A DNA stretch of 64,000 bases from Ureibacillus massiliensis 4400831 = CIP 108448 = CCUG 49529. Its GTDB lineage: Bacteria; Bacillota; Bacilli; Bacillales_A; Planococcaceae. The stretch is taken from positions 1 to 64,000 of the forward strand of contig NZ_JPVQ01000014.1 in assembly GCF_000772965.1 (NCBI RefSeq), in the 5' to 3' direction. The position numbers were made by a program, and so were the translations under genes. Under the pieces are notes generated by a model. It did not search any database, was not told the DNA's origin, and worked only from the letters and a program-made list of their open reading frames with translations. Positions 1-11,370 of the stretch are shown here, piece by piece (within the stretch, counting starts at the first letter, position 1; the number at the start of each line of letters is the position of its first letter).

Positions 1-42
1 AAAAGTTATCCACAAAGCGAAATTTTATAATTTCCTTAACAA

Positions 43-72
43 TAAAAAAGCCTAACCATGCTCGGTTAGGCT
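43..72 (-). terminator. Rho-independent terminator after secG
   Basis: Perfect 9-bp arms AGCCTAACC (49-57) and GGTTAGGCT (64-72) are followed, reading the minus strand, by a run of six T at 43-48. It lies just past the secG stop codon. Confidence 0.85.
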
Positions 73-91
73 CACATTATTTTTATTCAGA

Positions 92-319
92 TTATAATTT
101 AACAACTAATAATGCCAATATAAAGAATATTACTGCAAGAACAATCGTTAATCTATGTAAAACTAAATCCATACCTCTTGCTTTTTGCTTTCCAAAAAGT
201 TGCTCAGCTCCACCAGAGATGGCCCCTGATAATCCCGAACTTTTACTTGATTGCAATAATACAACTGCAATTAGTGCTAAGCTGTCGATTAGTAATAATG
301 TTAAGAATAGTGTGTGCAT
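92..319 (-). CDS. secG: SecG, preprotein translocase subunit
   Basis: SecG is the small non-essential subunit of the SecYEG channel and helps SecA-driven export across the cytoplasmic membrane. The 75-residue product has two hydrophobic segments (about residues 2-22 and 52-73) joined by a Ser/Gly/Lys-rich cytosolic loop containing [17 protein letters not shown], the typical SecG pattern. I start at the ATG at 319 because AGGAGGTGG lies just upstream; a frame extension to 349 would run across that ribosome-binding site. It lies downstream of eno, as in other Bacillales, but the repeat array and two genes now separate them. It has its own promoter and terminator. Confidence 0.93.
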   Translation of the reverse strand: MHTLFLTLLLIDSLALIAVVLLQSSKSSGLSGAISGGAEQLFGKQKARGMDLVLHRLTIVLAVIFFILALLVVKL

Positions 320-359
320 ATACTCCACCTCCTGAAATAGAAACTTCACAACAAAATAT

Positions 360-388
360 AGTATACCAAAAGTAGGCTACATTGACAA
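360..388 (-). promoter_or_regulatory. SigA-type promoter for secG
   Basis: On the minus strand TTGTCA (383-388) is separated by 17 bp from TATACT (360-365), about 40 bp upstream of the secG start. Confidence 0.6.
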
Positions 389-565
389 TGTTCAAAGCAA
401 ATAATCAATTGGATAGCAATAATTTAAGTATTTCACTTGATTAGATTTTTATTAAGGGAATTTTTATAATTTGGCATTTTCACTATTTTAACAGTATTAA
501 TTGTCTATAATTATCTACAATTGACTTTGTCATGTAAAATAGTCTGTTAATTTTTCTGAATTTTG

Positions 566-594
566 TTGTAATTCTGAATCTACTTAACTATAAT
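566..594 (+). promoter_or_regulatory. SigA-type promoter for the symporter gene
   Basis: TTGTAA (566-571) and a consensus TATAAT (589-594) are separated by 17 bp. The gene starts 37 bp further on. Confidence 0.55.
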
Positions 595-631
595 AATACA
601 AAAATATATATAGGAAAGAGGTAACACAATA

Positions 632-1651
632 ATGGGAGCTTTACAGAAAATCGGGAAATTTGCGGGGGATACATTTGCCCTATGGGTATTACTAGCTGCA
701 GGACTAGCGATGTGGATTCCAGAAAACTTTACGTGGCTTAGTGCATATATTACTCCTTTACTTGGTATTGTTATGTTTGGTATGGGGATGACTTTAAAAT
801 TGAATGACTTTAAATTAGTCGTTAAATACCCAAAAGGTGTAATTCTTGGTGTTCTAGCGCAATTCATCATTATGCCATTACTTGCATTTGGATTAGCAGT
901 TGCTTTCCAACTACCACCTGAGCTTGCTGTTGGTGTAATTTTAGTAGGTTGTTGTCCTGGTGGAACGTCATCAAACGTTATGACATTACTTTCAAAAGGG
1001 AATGTGGCATTATCTGTAACGATCACTTCTTTCACTACTTTATTAGCACCAATCATGACACCTGCATTAATCTATTTATTAGCAAGTGCATGGCTACCTG
1101 TAGACTTCATGGCAATGTTAATGTCTGTTGTTCAAGTTATTTTAGTACCAATTGTATTAGGTTTCATCGCGCAAGTATTATTTAAACCAATTGTTGCAAA
1201 AAGTATTGATATTCTTCCAGTTGTATCGGTTATAGCAATCGTTTTAATCGTAGCAGCTGTAGTTAGTGGTAGCCGCGATCGTATCATCGAATCAGGTTTA
1301 TTCATTTTAGCTATCGTTGTTCTTCATAATGGTCTTGGCTATTTAGTCGGCTATGGCGTAGGTAGATTATTTAATTTAAAATATGAAGACAAAAAAGCAG
1401 TAGCCATTGAAGTGGGTATGCAAAACTCTGGCTTAGGTGCTTCATTAGCAACTGCACACTTTGAACCAATCACGGCTGTTCCTAGTGCGATTTTTAGCTT
1501 CTGGCACAATATTTCAGGGCCGATTCTTTCAACATATTGGTCTGCTAAAGCAAGTCGAATGGGAAGTAATAAGGATCAGGATGATGACGTGGATTCTGAT
1601 TCAAATTCAAATGTGGACGAAGCTGCGGTTGAAGTTACTAGTTCGAAATAA
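632..1651 (+). CDS. BASS-family sodium:solute symporter (YocS-like)
   Basis: Predicted integral membrane symporter of the bile acid:Na+ symporter (SBF) family. The 339-residue protein is almost entirely hydrophobic, with eight to ten membrane helices, and carries the family patterns GMGMTLKLNDF (about residues 50-60) and GVILVGCCPGGTSSNVMTLLSKGN (about 101-124), where the crossed-helix Na+ sites lie. Another family motif is EVGMQNSGLGASLA near residue 260. The last 40 residues are an acidic Asp/Ser/Asn-rich tail, unusual in composition and probably a cytosolic appendage. AGGAAAGAGG at 612-621 supports the ATG. The transported substrate cannot be told from sequence; bile acids are unlikely in a bacterium of this type. 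Monocistronic. Confidence 0.88.
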   Translation: MGALQKIGKFAGDTFALWVLLAAGLAMWIPENFTWLSAYITPLLGIVMFGMGMTLKLNDFKLVVKYPKGVILGVLAQFIIMPLLAFGLAVAFQLPPELAVGVILVGCCPGGTSSNVMTLLSKGNVALSVTITSFTTLLAPIMTPALIYLLASAWLPVDFMAMLMSVVQVILVPIVLGFIAQVLFKPIVAKSIDILPVVSVIAIVLIVAAVVSGSRDRIIESGLFILAIVVLHNGLGYLVGYGVGRLFNLKYEDKKAVAIEVGMQNSGLGASLATAHFEPITAVPSAIFSFWHNISGPILSTYWSAKASRMGSNKDQDDDVDSDSNSNVDEAAVEVTSSK

Positions 1652-1679
1652 AGATTTCATGTTTAATTGTTTTTTCTTT

Positions 1680-1720
1680 AACTGTTCCAAAATAATATTT
1701 TGGGGCAGTTTTTATTTTTT
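1680..1720 (+). terminator. Terminator after the symporter gene
   Basis: Imperfect hairpin with arms AACTG..CCAAAAT and ATTTTGG..CAGTT followed by a T-rich tract. Confidence 0.75.
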
Positions 1721-1772
1721 TCTTTAAATTCCTTTTTGTGGATATTATTATTCTATTTGAGGAGGTGAAACA

Positions 1773-2735
1773 TTGTTATTGCTTGAACGAGAAAAGTCGA
1801 AGTCACTCATCGTGGCAGATGCGCTATTACGTCGACTTGAAACAAGTGATGACGACTACCCTTACTTTTACGAGGTCTCAAAACGTCTACATGCTGGGTT
1901 CGAAGGTGAAAAAATGGTTGATCGACATTGGTTCGAAATGACCAATCTCGAAAAACACAGTCTCTTTTTCAATTATGAACTTATGAATGAATTTGGATTT
2001 CCCCACCAAATTGACACACTTCTCCTCACTCCGAAATTTCTTTTCATCCTGGATATTAAACATATGAGTGGCCGTGTTGATTATGAAGAAGAGAAAAATC
2101 AATTTATTCGTACCCGACAAGATGGCGTTATTGAAAGTTTTTCAGATCCCGTAGCTCAAGTTTTGCGTCATGGGCAATATTTTGAAAGACTTTTCACCAA
2201 TTTGCAAATTACATTACCTATTGAATATGCAATTGTCTTTTCAAATCCTTCTACAATCATTGGACAAGTTCCGAAGAGTGTTCCCTTCTTCCATACAAGC
2301 GGTCTACGATTTCATGTTTCAAAATTACTATCAAAGCATTCACCTGTCCTGACCGAGAAAAGCTTAAATAAACTATCTAAGTTATTGTTGTCTTCTTTAA
2401 AAAGAAAGGATACAAAACCAGCTATCAGCATAGATCGCATTAAAAAGGGCGTGTTATGTGAAGCATGTAATTATCAAGTTCAAATGATTTATAAAAACAG
2501 AACTTGGTGCTGTCCAAAATGTGGCGTTCAAAACAAAAAGGCTTTTTATCAAGCATTAGATGACTATCGAATCCTCATTAACGATCGCATTAAAAACAAC
2601 GAGTTTCGTGACTTTTTTGAAATTGATTCTATGCAAATTGCTTCCAAAATTTTATCGCGGTTGGGGTTAGTAGCTGTAGGAGATAAAAAAGGGCGATACT
2701 ATATCATTCCAGAAAATATTGCAAGTAGGATTTGA
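1773..2735 (+). CDS. NERD-domain protein with C-terminal zinc ribbon
   Basis: The N-terminal two-thirds (about residues 35-150) resembles the nuclease-related domain (NERD): GFEGEKMVDRHW, FPHQIDTLLLT and FLFILDIKHMSG give the E...D...(E/D)xK pattern of the PD-(D/E)XK nuclease fold, here ending in DIKH. Residues 225-255 hold CEACNYQ and CCPKCG, a likely four-cysteine zinc ribbon. The role is unknown; NERD proteins are suspected DNA or RNA processing enzymes. TTG start is chosen because GAGGAGGTGAA lies just upstream. Single gene with its own terminator. The NERD assignment is firm from pattern, the nuclease activity is inference. Confidence 0.82.
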   Translation: MLLLEREKSKSLIVADALLRRLETSDDDYPYFYEVSKRLHAGFEGEKMVDRHWFEMTNLEKHSLFFNYELMNEFGFPHQIDTLLLTPKFLFILDIKHMSGRVDYEEEKNQFIRTRQDGVIESFSDPVAQVLRHGQYFERLFTNLQITLPIEYAIVFSNPSTIIGQVPKSVPFFHTSGLRFHVSKLLSKHSPVLTEKSLNKLSKLLLSSLKRKDTKPAISIDRIKKGVLCEACNYQVQMIYKNRTWCCPKCGVQNKKAFYQALDDYRILINDRIKNNEFRDFFEIDSMQIASKILSRLGLVAVGDKKGRYYIIPENIASRI

Positions 2736-2744
2736 TGTTAGGAT

Positions 2745-2778
2745 AAGAACCATTCTTGATTGGGTGGTTCTTTTTTAT
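2745..2778 (+). terminator. Terminator after the NERD gene
   Basis: Arms AAGAACCA (2745-2752) and TGGTTCTT (2765-2772) run into a T tract. Confidence 0.8.
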
Positions 2779-2845
2779 TTTTGGTGTGATTGTGATTGTG
2801 ATTGAGGTTGGGGTTATGCAGGGGGAGTCGAACTCTTTTCGGCTT

Positions 2846-3259
2846 TTGTCTATTATCTGCTTCCGTTTGTCTATTATCCCACTGCTTTTGTCTATTATCT
2901 CGAGCTCGCTTCTGCTCTTGTCTATTATCCACTCCTGTTTGTCTATTATCCCGCCACTTTTGTCTATTATCTTAAAGCCGCTTCTGCTCTTGTCTATTAT
3001 CCACTCCTGTTTGTCTATTATCTGCCCTAGTTTGTCTATTATCCCGCCACTTTTGTCTATTATCTCGAACTCACTTCCGCCCTTGTCTATTATTCGTCGC
3101 CGTTTGTCTGTTATCTGCCCCAGTTTGTCTATTATCCCGCCACTTTTGTCTATTATCTTAAAGCCGCTTCCGCCCTTGTCTATTATTCGTCGCCGTTTGT
3201 CTATTATCTGCCCCAGTTTGTCTATTATCTCGAACTCTCTTCCACTCTTGTCTATTACA
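2846..3259. repeat. 18-copy phased direct-repeat array, core TTGTCTATTATC
   Basis: Eighteen copies of the 12-bp core TTGTCTATTATC (minus strand GATAATAGACAA) lie head to tail. Core-to-core distances are 21 bp (twelve times) or 30 bp (five times) and nothing else. Two cores vary at their last base (TATTATT), one reads CTGTTATC, and the last is truncated to TATTAC. Spacers are GC-richer than the genome and themselves recur (CCGCCAC, CCACTCCTG, TGCCCCAG, TCGTCGCCG), giving a higher-order unit of about 93 bp (21+21+30+21) repeated roughly three times. The core has no dyad symmetry. The array sits in the convergent gap between the NERD gene terminator and the eno terminator. Confidence 0.95.
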
Positions 3260-3334
3260 GATCTAGAATTCTCTAAATCCGGAAGCTCTTTCTACTTCCG
3301 CTTATGATCCAGAATTACTCGCTTCTCAAAAGCA

Positions 3335-3366
3335 TAAAAAAACCGGGCTCCGCTACGGAACCCGAT
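3335..3366 (-). terminator. Terminator after eno
   Basis: Arms CGGGCTCCG (3344-3352) and CGGAACCCG (3356-3364) with one G-T pair; a T run follows on the minus strand. Confidence 0.85.
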
Positions 3367-3379
3367 TTCGAAAACTTAC

Positions 3380-6234
<2,855 letters not shown>

Positions 6235-6235
6235 T

Positions 6236-6991
6236 TTACATTGCCGCCTCCAATAATTTCAAATAGGAATCCACTTGTAAACTTGCACCACCTACAAGTG
6301 CTCCATCAATATGTTCTTTTGAAAGTAATTCTTTAATATTTTCTGGTTTCACACTGCCACCATATTGAATACGAATTTTTTCAGAAGTATCACGTCCATA
6401 TAGTTCTTCCACCACGTTTCGAATTGCTCCACATACTGTATTCGCATCATCAGCAGTTGCTGTTTTACCAGTACCGATTGCCCAAATTGGTTCGTAAGCA
6501 ATGACCATATGTTCCACTTCTTCTACTGTAAATCCATCAAGAGCAGCTTTTACTTGCTTCTCTACTTTTTGCTCTGTTTGGTTTGCTTCACGTTCTTCCA
6601 ATGTTTCTCCACAGCAAATAATTGGAACGATTCCATGATTCATCGCAGCACGCACTTTTTTATTTACTGCTTCGTCTGTTTCGTTAAAATATTCTCTACG
6701 TTCTGAATGCCCGATAATGACATAATCAACATTTACTGCTGATAATTGGGCAGGACTGATTTCTCCAGTAAATGCACCTTCATTTTCAAAGTGCATATTT
6801 TGTGCACCAATTGCTAAATCAGTTTCAAAGGCAATATCAACTAATGTAGGTAAATATAATGCAGGTGCACAAATTACTGCGTCCACGATTTCTTCAGATG
6901 GAATTTTATCGCGCACCGCTTCTACAAATTCAGTCGCTTCATCAAAGGTTTTATACATTTTCCAATTTCCAGCAATGATCGGTTTACGCAT
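6236..6991 (-). CDS. tpiA: Triosephosphate isomerase
   Basis: Interconverts dihydroxyacetone phosphate and glyceraldehyde 3-phosphate. The 251-residue TIM barrel shows [13 protein letters not shown] (catalytic Lys), [11 protein letters not shown] (catalytic His), [17 protein letters not shown] (catalytic Glu and flexible loop) and [11 protein letters not shown] (phosphate loop). The frame is open to 7015, overlapping pgk, but AAGGGAGG lies directly upstream of the ATG at 6991 and the family begins [11 protein letters not shown], so I start there. Confidence 0.97.
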   Translation of the reverse strand: MRKPIIAGNWKMYKTFDEATEFVEAVRDKIPSEEIVDAVICAPALYLPTLVDIAFETDLAIGAQNMHFENEGAFTGEISPAQLSAVNVDYVIIGHSERREYFNETDEAVNKKVRAAMNHGIVPIICCGETLEEREANQTEQKVEKQVKAALDGFTVEEVEHMVIAYEPIWAIGTGKTATADDANTVCGAIRNVVEELYGRDTSEKIRIQYGGSVKPENIKELLSKEHIDGALVGGASLQVDSYLKLLEAAM

Positions 6992-7004
6992 GAGTAAGCC
7001 TCCC

Positions 7005-8189
7005 TTATTTATCATTTAATGCAACGATACCTGGAAGTTGTTTACCTTCCATTAATTCAAGTGATGCTCCTCCGCCTGTAGAGATATGATCCATTTTTTC
7101 TGCAACGCCAAACTTTTCAACTGCTGCAGCAGAATCACCACCACCAATAACTGTGTAACCTTCTGTTTCAGCCATTGCAAGTGCTACTGTTTTTGTACCA
7201 TTTGCAAATGGCTCCATTTCAAATACACCCATTGGACCGTTCCAAATGATTAATTTAGAATTTTTAATGATTTCTGCGTACTCACTAGCTGTTTTTGGTC
7301 CGATATCTAGTCCCATCCAAGTTTCTGGGATACTATCGATATCTACCGTTTTTCTTTCAGCATCTTTGGAAAATTCGCTTCCAACAATTGCATCAACAGG
7401 TAAATGTAATTGCACACCCTTTTCCTTTGCTTTTTGAATAAAGTGTTGTGCTAATTCAATTTTATCTTCTTCTAATAAAGATTTACCAATCGAGTAGCCC
7501 ATTGCTTTACTGAATGTATAGGAAAGCCCACCACCGATTAGTAGGTGATCTACTTTATCGAGTAAATTTTCAATAACGCCGATTTTATCCTTCACCTTTG
7601 AACCACCAATAATTGCTGTGAATGGTCTATCAGGATTCGATAGAGCTTTTCCTAACACCACTAGTTCTTTCTCTATTAATAAACCTGATACCGCTGGAAT
7701 GTATTTTGCGATGCCTTCTGTTGAAGCATGAGCTCTGTGAGCAGCCCCAAAGGCATCATTTATATAAATATCAGCTAGAGCAGCAAAACTTTTTGCAAGC
7801 TCTTCATCATTTTTTTCTTCACCTTTATGGAAACGAACATTTTCAAGAAGTACAATGTCGCCTTCTTTCATATTCGCTACTGTTTCTTCAACTTTTGTTC
7901 CGATTGATTCGTCCAGTTTTGTAACTGGTTTGCCAATTAGTTCAGAAAGACGTACTCCAACGGCTGTTAATCGCATTTCTTTTTTTACTTCACCTTTTGG
8001 TCTTCCTAAGTGAGAAGCTAAAATAACTTTTGCGCCTCTGTTAACTAATTGTTCTATTGTAGGAATCGCAGCACGAATTCTTGTTTCATCTGTAATGGAC
8101 CCATTTTCCATCGGTACATTAAAATCAACTCGAACAAATACACGTTTTCCTTGTACATCAATATCATTCATCGTCTTCTTTGAAAACAT
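7005..8189 (-). CDS. pgk: Phosphoglycerate kinase
   Basis: Produces ATP from 1,3-bisphosphoglycerate. The 394-residue, two-domain protein shows [59 protein letters not shown] and the nucleotide-binding [20 protein letters not shown] precedes the ATG at 8189; the frame extends to 8225 without a better site. First gene of pgk-tpiA-gpmI-eno. In B. subtilis gapA is cotranscribed with these genes; here a terminator at 8250-8288 lies between gap and pgk, so pgk needs either readthrough or a promoter that I could not define. Confidence 0.97.
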   Translation of the reverse strand: MFSKKTMNDIDVQGKRVFVRVDFNVPMENGSITDETRIRAAIPTIEQLVNRGAKVILASHLGRPKGEVKKEMRLTAVGVRLSELIGKPVTKLDESIGTKVEETVANMKEGDIVLLENVRFHKGEEKNDEELAKSFAALADIYINDAFGAAHRAHASTEGIAKYIPAVSGLLIEKELVVLGKALSNPDRPFTAIIGGSKVKDKIGVIENLLDKVDHLLIGGGLSYTFSKAMGYSIGKSLLEEDKIELAQHFIQKAKEKGVQLHLPVDAIVGSEFSKDAERKTVDIDSIPETWMGLDIGPKTASEYAEIIKNSKLIIWNGPMGVFEMEPFANGTKTVALAMAETEGYTVIGGGDSAAAVEKFGVAEKMDHISTGGGASLELMEGKQLPGIVALNDK

Positions 8190-8249
8190 GAAGAAAATCC
8201 TCCTAATTTTACGAAAGGCGATCAACCATTCTAATATTTCTATATTTAT

Positions 8250-8288
8250 TTAATAAAAATAAGGAGCGGGCGTGTACACCGCTCCTTT
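8250..8288 (-). terminator. Hairpin terminator between gap and pgk
   Basis: Perfect 9-bp arms AAGGAGCGG (8261-8269) and CCGCTCCTT (8279-8287), read on the minus strand, are followed by ATTTTTATT. It would end gap transcripts before pgk. Confidence 0.8.
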
Positions 8289-8401
8289 TACCCTCCATCA
8301 TTATAAATGGAAAAATATATTAAGGCTATACTTAATATAGAAAAAAAGTTTTAATATGTTACACTTTTTCACAATTTGTCAAAAAGTATAACACATTTAT
8401 A

Positions 8402-9406
8402 TTAGAAGCCTTGTTCAGCTATATATAGTGCCAAATCCATTAAACGTGTGGAATAACCTATTTCGTTGTCATACCACGCAAGTACTTTTACCATATTATC
8501 TTCTAAAACCATTGTTGAGAGACCATCGACAGTTGAAGAATTTGAATTACCGTTATAGTCAATTGAAACGAGCGGTAATTCGTTATAACCAAGTATTCCT
8601 TTTAGCTCTCCATTTGCCGCATCTTTTAATACGCCATTTACTTGTTCTATTGTTACGTTTGAATTTAATTCAACTACAAAGTCAACACATGATACGTTTG
8701 GAGTTGGGACGCGAATCGAAAACCCATCTAGCTTGCCTTTTAATTGTGGTAATACTTTCGCCACTGCAATCGCTGCACCAGTTGTTGTCGGAATCATAGA
8801 AACCGCACCAGCTCGAGCACGTCTTGGGTCACTATGTGGGAAGTCTAAAATACGCTGATCATTTGTATAGGAATGAACCGTCGTCATTAATCCACGTTTA
8901 ATTCCGAATTTTTCATCTAAAACCTTTGCCACAGGGGCTAAACAATTTGTAGTACAAGAAGCATTTGAAATGACGTTCTCTGTTTTTGAATAGTTCGTAT
9001 GATTAACCCCCATAACATAGGTAGGCATTTCACCTTTTGAAGGGGCAGATAATATCGCTTTTTTCGCTCCTGCTTGCACATGCTTAGAAACTTCTTCCAT
9101 TGAACGGAATCTTCCTGTTGATTCAACTACTACATCAATATCAAGTTCTCCCCAAGGAAGCTTTGCAGGATCTTTTTCTGAAAGAACTTTAACTCTATTC
9201 CCGTTTACAATAAATGCATCATCTTCTGATTGCACATCCGCATCGTAGATTCCATGAACGGAGTCAAATTTTAAAAGATGGGCTAATTGATGAGCATCTG
9301 TTAAGTCATTGACAGCAACTACTTCAAATTGATCATGTTTCATCGCCTCACGAAACACTAATCTACCAATACGTCCAAAACCATTAATCGCAATTTTCAC
9401 AGCCAT
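8402..9406 (-). CDS. gapA: Glyceraldehyde-3-phosphate dehydrogenase, glycolytic NAD type
   Basis: Oxidises and phosphorylates glyceraldehyde 3-phosphate with NAD+. The 334-residue protein has the Rossmann start INGFGRIGR, the catalytic ISNASCTTN (Cys151) and TTVHSYTND (His178), and WYDNEIGYS. AVNDLTD (Asp34) and the Pro in ILDFPH favour NAD and hence the GapA type rather than gluconeogenic NADP-using GapB. GGAGG lies upstream of the ATG at 9406; the frame extends to 9427 across it. No cggR lies upstream, where a glutaredoxin-like gene is found instead. Confidence 0.96.
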   Translation of the reverse strand: MAVKIAINGFGRIGRLVFREAMKHDQFEVVAVNDLTDAHQLAHLLKFDSVHGIYDADVQSEDDAFIVNGNRVKVLSEKDPAKLPWGELDIDVVVESTGRFRSMEEVSKHVQAGAKKAILSAPSKGEMPTYVMGVNHTNYSKTENVISNASCTTNCLAPVAKVLDEKFGIKRGLMTTVHSYTNDQRILDFPHSDPRRARAGAVSMIPTTTGAAIAVAKVLPQLKGKLDGFSIRVPTPNVSCVDFVVELNSNVTIEQVNGVLKDAANGELKGILGYNELPLVSIDYNGNSNSSTVDGLSTMVLEDNMVKVLAWYDNEIGYSTRLMDLALYIAEQGF

Positions 9407-9522
9407 AAAATTACCTCCAATAAACAATACTTTTATTGTACAACTACATTTTTACCTTAAGTAGATAATATTAACCTTCATTCATTATGACCTTAAAAGA
9501 TAAAGCTTATTTTTATTTCTTG

Positions 9523-9759
9523 TTAATTTTCTGCTAGGCCTTCGTAAAGCGAAACATAATCTAAATTGCCGTATTGCACAACTTCACCATTACATTCGAC
9601 TACAGGAATCATGAGCATATACTTTTCATGCATTTGATCGTTTTCTTCAATGTTAATGATTTCAATATCGAAATGTAGCTCTTCTTGAACTAATTTTAAT
9701 ACAGTAAAACCTTCTTCGCATAATAAACAATCTGGTCTGCTGTAATACTTTATTATCAT
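9523..9759 (-). CDS. Glutaredoxin-like thioredoxin-fold protein (DUF836)
   Basis: A 78-residue protein with the redox-type motif CLLC (residues 11-14) after a first beta strand, then IPVVECNGEVVQYG, the cis-proline segment of the thioredoxin fold. Probably a small thiol-disulfide protein; partner unknown. In Bacillus relatives a gene of this kind lies directly before cggR-gapA, so its presence here marks the place where cggR would be expected. GAGGGG precedes the ATG. Confidence 0.8.
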   Translation of the reverse strand: MIIKYYSRPDCLLCEEGFTVLKLVQEELHFDIEIINIEENDQMHEKYMLMIPVVECNGEVVQYGNLDYVSLYEGLAEN

Positions 9760-9877
9760 TTATATAACCCCTCGCTTATTACCAATTATTGTATCAAATT
9801 TTTCAATGAATAATCAAAAATAAGCTACACAAACTAATCTGCGAACGACCTTAATTTTATTAAAAGGAGGATAATTT

Positions 9878-10498
9878 ATGAACAATAACTTTATGGATCA
9901 AACTCAATCCACTCAATCGAATATGCCCCTTTCAATGAATCATGGTGCACATGAAGTACTAGATGTTCATGAAGTGTTAAGTGCTGGAATCGGCGCGTTA
10001 AATACTTTTATCTTTTTACGTCCTCATGTTCAAGACCAAGAGCTCTTAAATATTTTGGATAGACAATATGCTTTTATGCTTGATGAGTACAACATTACTG
10101 CAGAATGCTTTAAAACAGGACAAGACCCTAGTCACCCAACACGCTCTTATAAAATGCAAATGGGTAACGATTCAAAATACGGTCTAACACCTGGTCAACC
10201 AAAAAAACCGATGCAATCTGCTAATGAAATTAATGACGGCATTATCTCAGGTTGGTTGCTAAACTGCCACAAAATGAGTGCAACAGGTAAAACGACAGCC
10301 GCTTTAGAAGCGACAAACCCTGTAGTACGCCGTGTATTACAAGATTCCATTCCAAACTGTATTGAGATGGCTTATGAGCTCTCACTTTACCAAAACAAGC
10401 AAGGCTACTATCAAATCCCACAATTATCTACTCAAGATATGCAAGCAATGTTAAATATGTATGGTCAAGCAGACAAAGCAAAGGATATGCCTAACTAA
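9878..10498 (+). CDS. CotF-like spore coat protein
   Basis: A 206-residue protein with the Coat F pattern: a Gln/Asn/Ser-rich N terminus, a helical DVHEVLSAGIGALNTFIFLRPHVQDQELLNILDR stretch with ferritin-like spacing (shown in outline; about residues 28-64), DEYNITAECFKTGQ, and a C-terminal EMAYELSLYQNKQGYYQIPQL. Expected to be made in the mother cell or deposited in the spore, so the organism is likely a spore former. Strong AAAGGAGG before the ATG. Monocistronic. No sigma-E/K promoter could be fixed by eye. Confidence 0.85.
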   Translation: MNNNFMDQTQSTQSNMPLSMNHGAHEVLDVHEVLSAGIGALNTFIFLRPHVQDQELLNILDRQYAFMLDEYNITAECFKTGQDPSHPTRSYKMQMGNDSKYGLTPGQPKKPMQSANEINDGIISGWLLNCHKMSATGKTTAALEATNPVVRRVLQDSIPNCIEMAYELSLYQNKQGYYQIPQLSTQDMQAMLNMYGQADKAKDMPN

Positions 10499-10541
10499 AT
10501 CTCGATGCTACCCATACCTAGCTCATATCATGGGTAATATT

Positions 10542-10585
10542 AAAAATCCATTCAGTGAATATTTTTCACTGAATGGATTTTAACT
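10542..10585. terminator. Bidirectional terminator between cotF-like gene and glnQ-like gene
   Basis: Perfect 17-bp arms at 10543-10559 and 10565-10581 (AAAATCCATTCAGTGAA and its complement) with A and T runs at the two ends serve both convergent genes. Confidence 0.85.
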
Positions 10586-10587
10586 GT

Positions 10588-11370
10588 CTATAAAACCTTA
10601 CTTAAGAATGCTATCGTTCGTTCATTTTGGGGATTTCCAAATACATTTTCAGGTTTACCTTCTTCAACTATGTATCCACCATCCATAAAAATGACACGAT
10701 CGGCAACTTCTCTGGCAAAGCCCATCTCATGGGTAACAACAACCATTGTCATACCTTCATTAGCTAATTGCTTCATAACATCTAAAACCTCTTTTACCAT
10801 CTCAGGGTCAAGAGCGGATGTTGGTTCATCAAAAAGCATAATTTTAGGCTTCATCGCAAGTGCCCGTGCAATTGCAACACGTTGTTGCTGCCCACCTGAA
10901 AGTTGCTGAGGGTAGTTGTAGGCTTTTTCTTTAAGCCCAACTTTATCTAATAAAGATAACGCCAATTCTTCAGCATCTTTCTTATTCATTTTACGTACTT
11001 CGATTGGTGCCATTGTTACATTATCAATTACCATCATGTGAGGGAATAGATTAAACTGTTGGAAAACCATCCCAACTTCAGTACGAATTTCATTAATATC
11101 TGTACTTGGATCGTTTACTTTGACATCCTCAATATAGATGGAGCCATCTGTAACCTCTTCAAGTAAATTAATACATCTTAAAAATGTACTCTTTCCTGAA
11201 CCTGATGGACCGATAACACAAACAACTTCACGTTCATCGATATCGTAGTCGATGCCTTTTAATACATCAAGCTTACCAAAAGACTTTTTTAAACCTTCGA
11301 TTCGAATAAGGCTACTTTTGTGATTTTTGGCATCCAGTTCTTTTTTATCTAAACCTTCAACTGTACTCAT
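10588..11370 (-). CDS. Polar amino-acid ABC transporter, ATP-binding protein
   Basis: GlnQ/TcyN-type ATPase that powers amino-acid uptake. In 260 residues: Walker [10 protein letters not shown] (about 54-62), Q loop [13 protein letters not shown], signature [15 protein letters not shown], Walker [15 protein letters not shown] and switch VTHEM. The first 20 residues (Lys/Asp-rich) are longer than in most homologues. Its ATG overlaps the permease stop by 4 bp (ATGA), so the two are coupled. Likely inactive as a system if the binding-protein frameshift upstream is real. Substrate within the polar amino acids not decidable. Confidence 0.93.
   Translation of the reverse strand: MSTVEGLDKKELDAKNHKSSLIRIEGLKKSFGKLDVLKGIDYDIDEREVVCVIGPSGSGKSTFLRCINLLEEVTDGSIYIEDVKVNDPSTDINEIRTEVGMVFQQFNLFPHMMVIDNVTMAPIEVRKMNKKDAEELALSLLDKVGLKEKAYNYPQQLSGGQQQRVAIARALAMKPKIMLFDEPTSALDPEMVKEVLDVMKQLANEGMTMVVVTHEMGFAREVADRVIFMDGGYIVEEGKPENVFGNPQNERTIAFLSKVL

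Larger units (their letters stand above)
320..631. other. Divergent intergenic region secG / symporter
   Basis: AT-rich 312-bp stretch holding the two divergent promoters listed separately. No riboswitch or small gene is recognised in it. Confidence 0.6.

Noticed and set aside
580-1056. 158-codon minus-strand frame opposite the symporter gene
   Set aside because: Shadow frame of a clear membrane-protein gene; no ribosome-binding site.
2738-2932. 64-codon minus-strand frame with DNRQ repeats
   Set aside because: A fragment of the repeat array that runs through the NERD-gene terminator; GTG start without a ribosome-binding site.
2846-3259. Possible CRISPR array
   Set aside because: The repeat core is only 12 bp, spacers are 9 or 18 bp and recur among themselves, and there are no cas genes.
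2756-3307. 183-codon open frame rich in LSII repeats
   Set aside because: It starts on a TTG inside a terminator hairpin, has no ribosome-binding site, and its composition is just the DNA repeat translated. Not called as a gene.
8190-8330. Small frame MEGKRSGVHARSLF... across the gap-pgk hairpin
   Set aside because: It reads through the terminator stem, has no spaced ribosome-binding site and no family resemblance.
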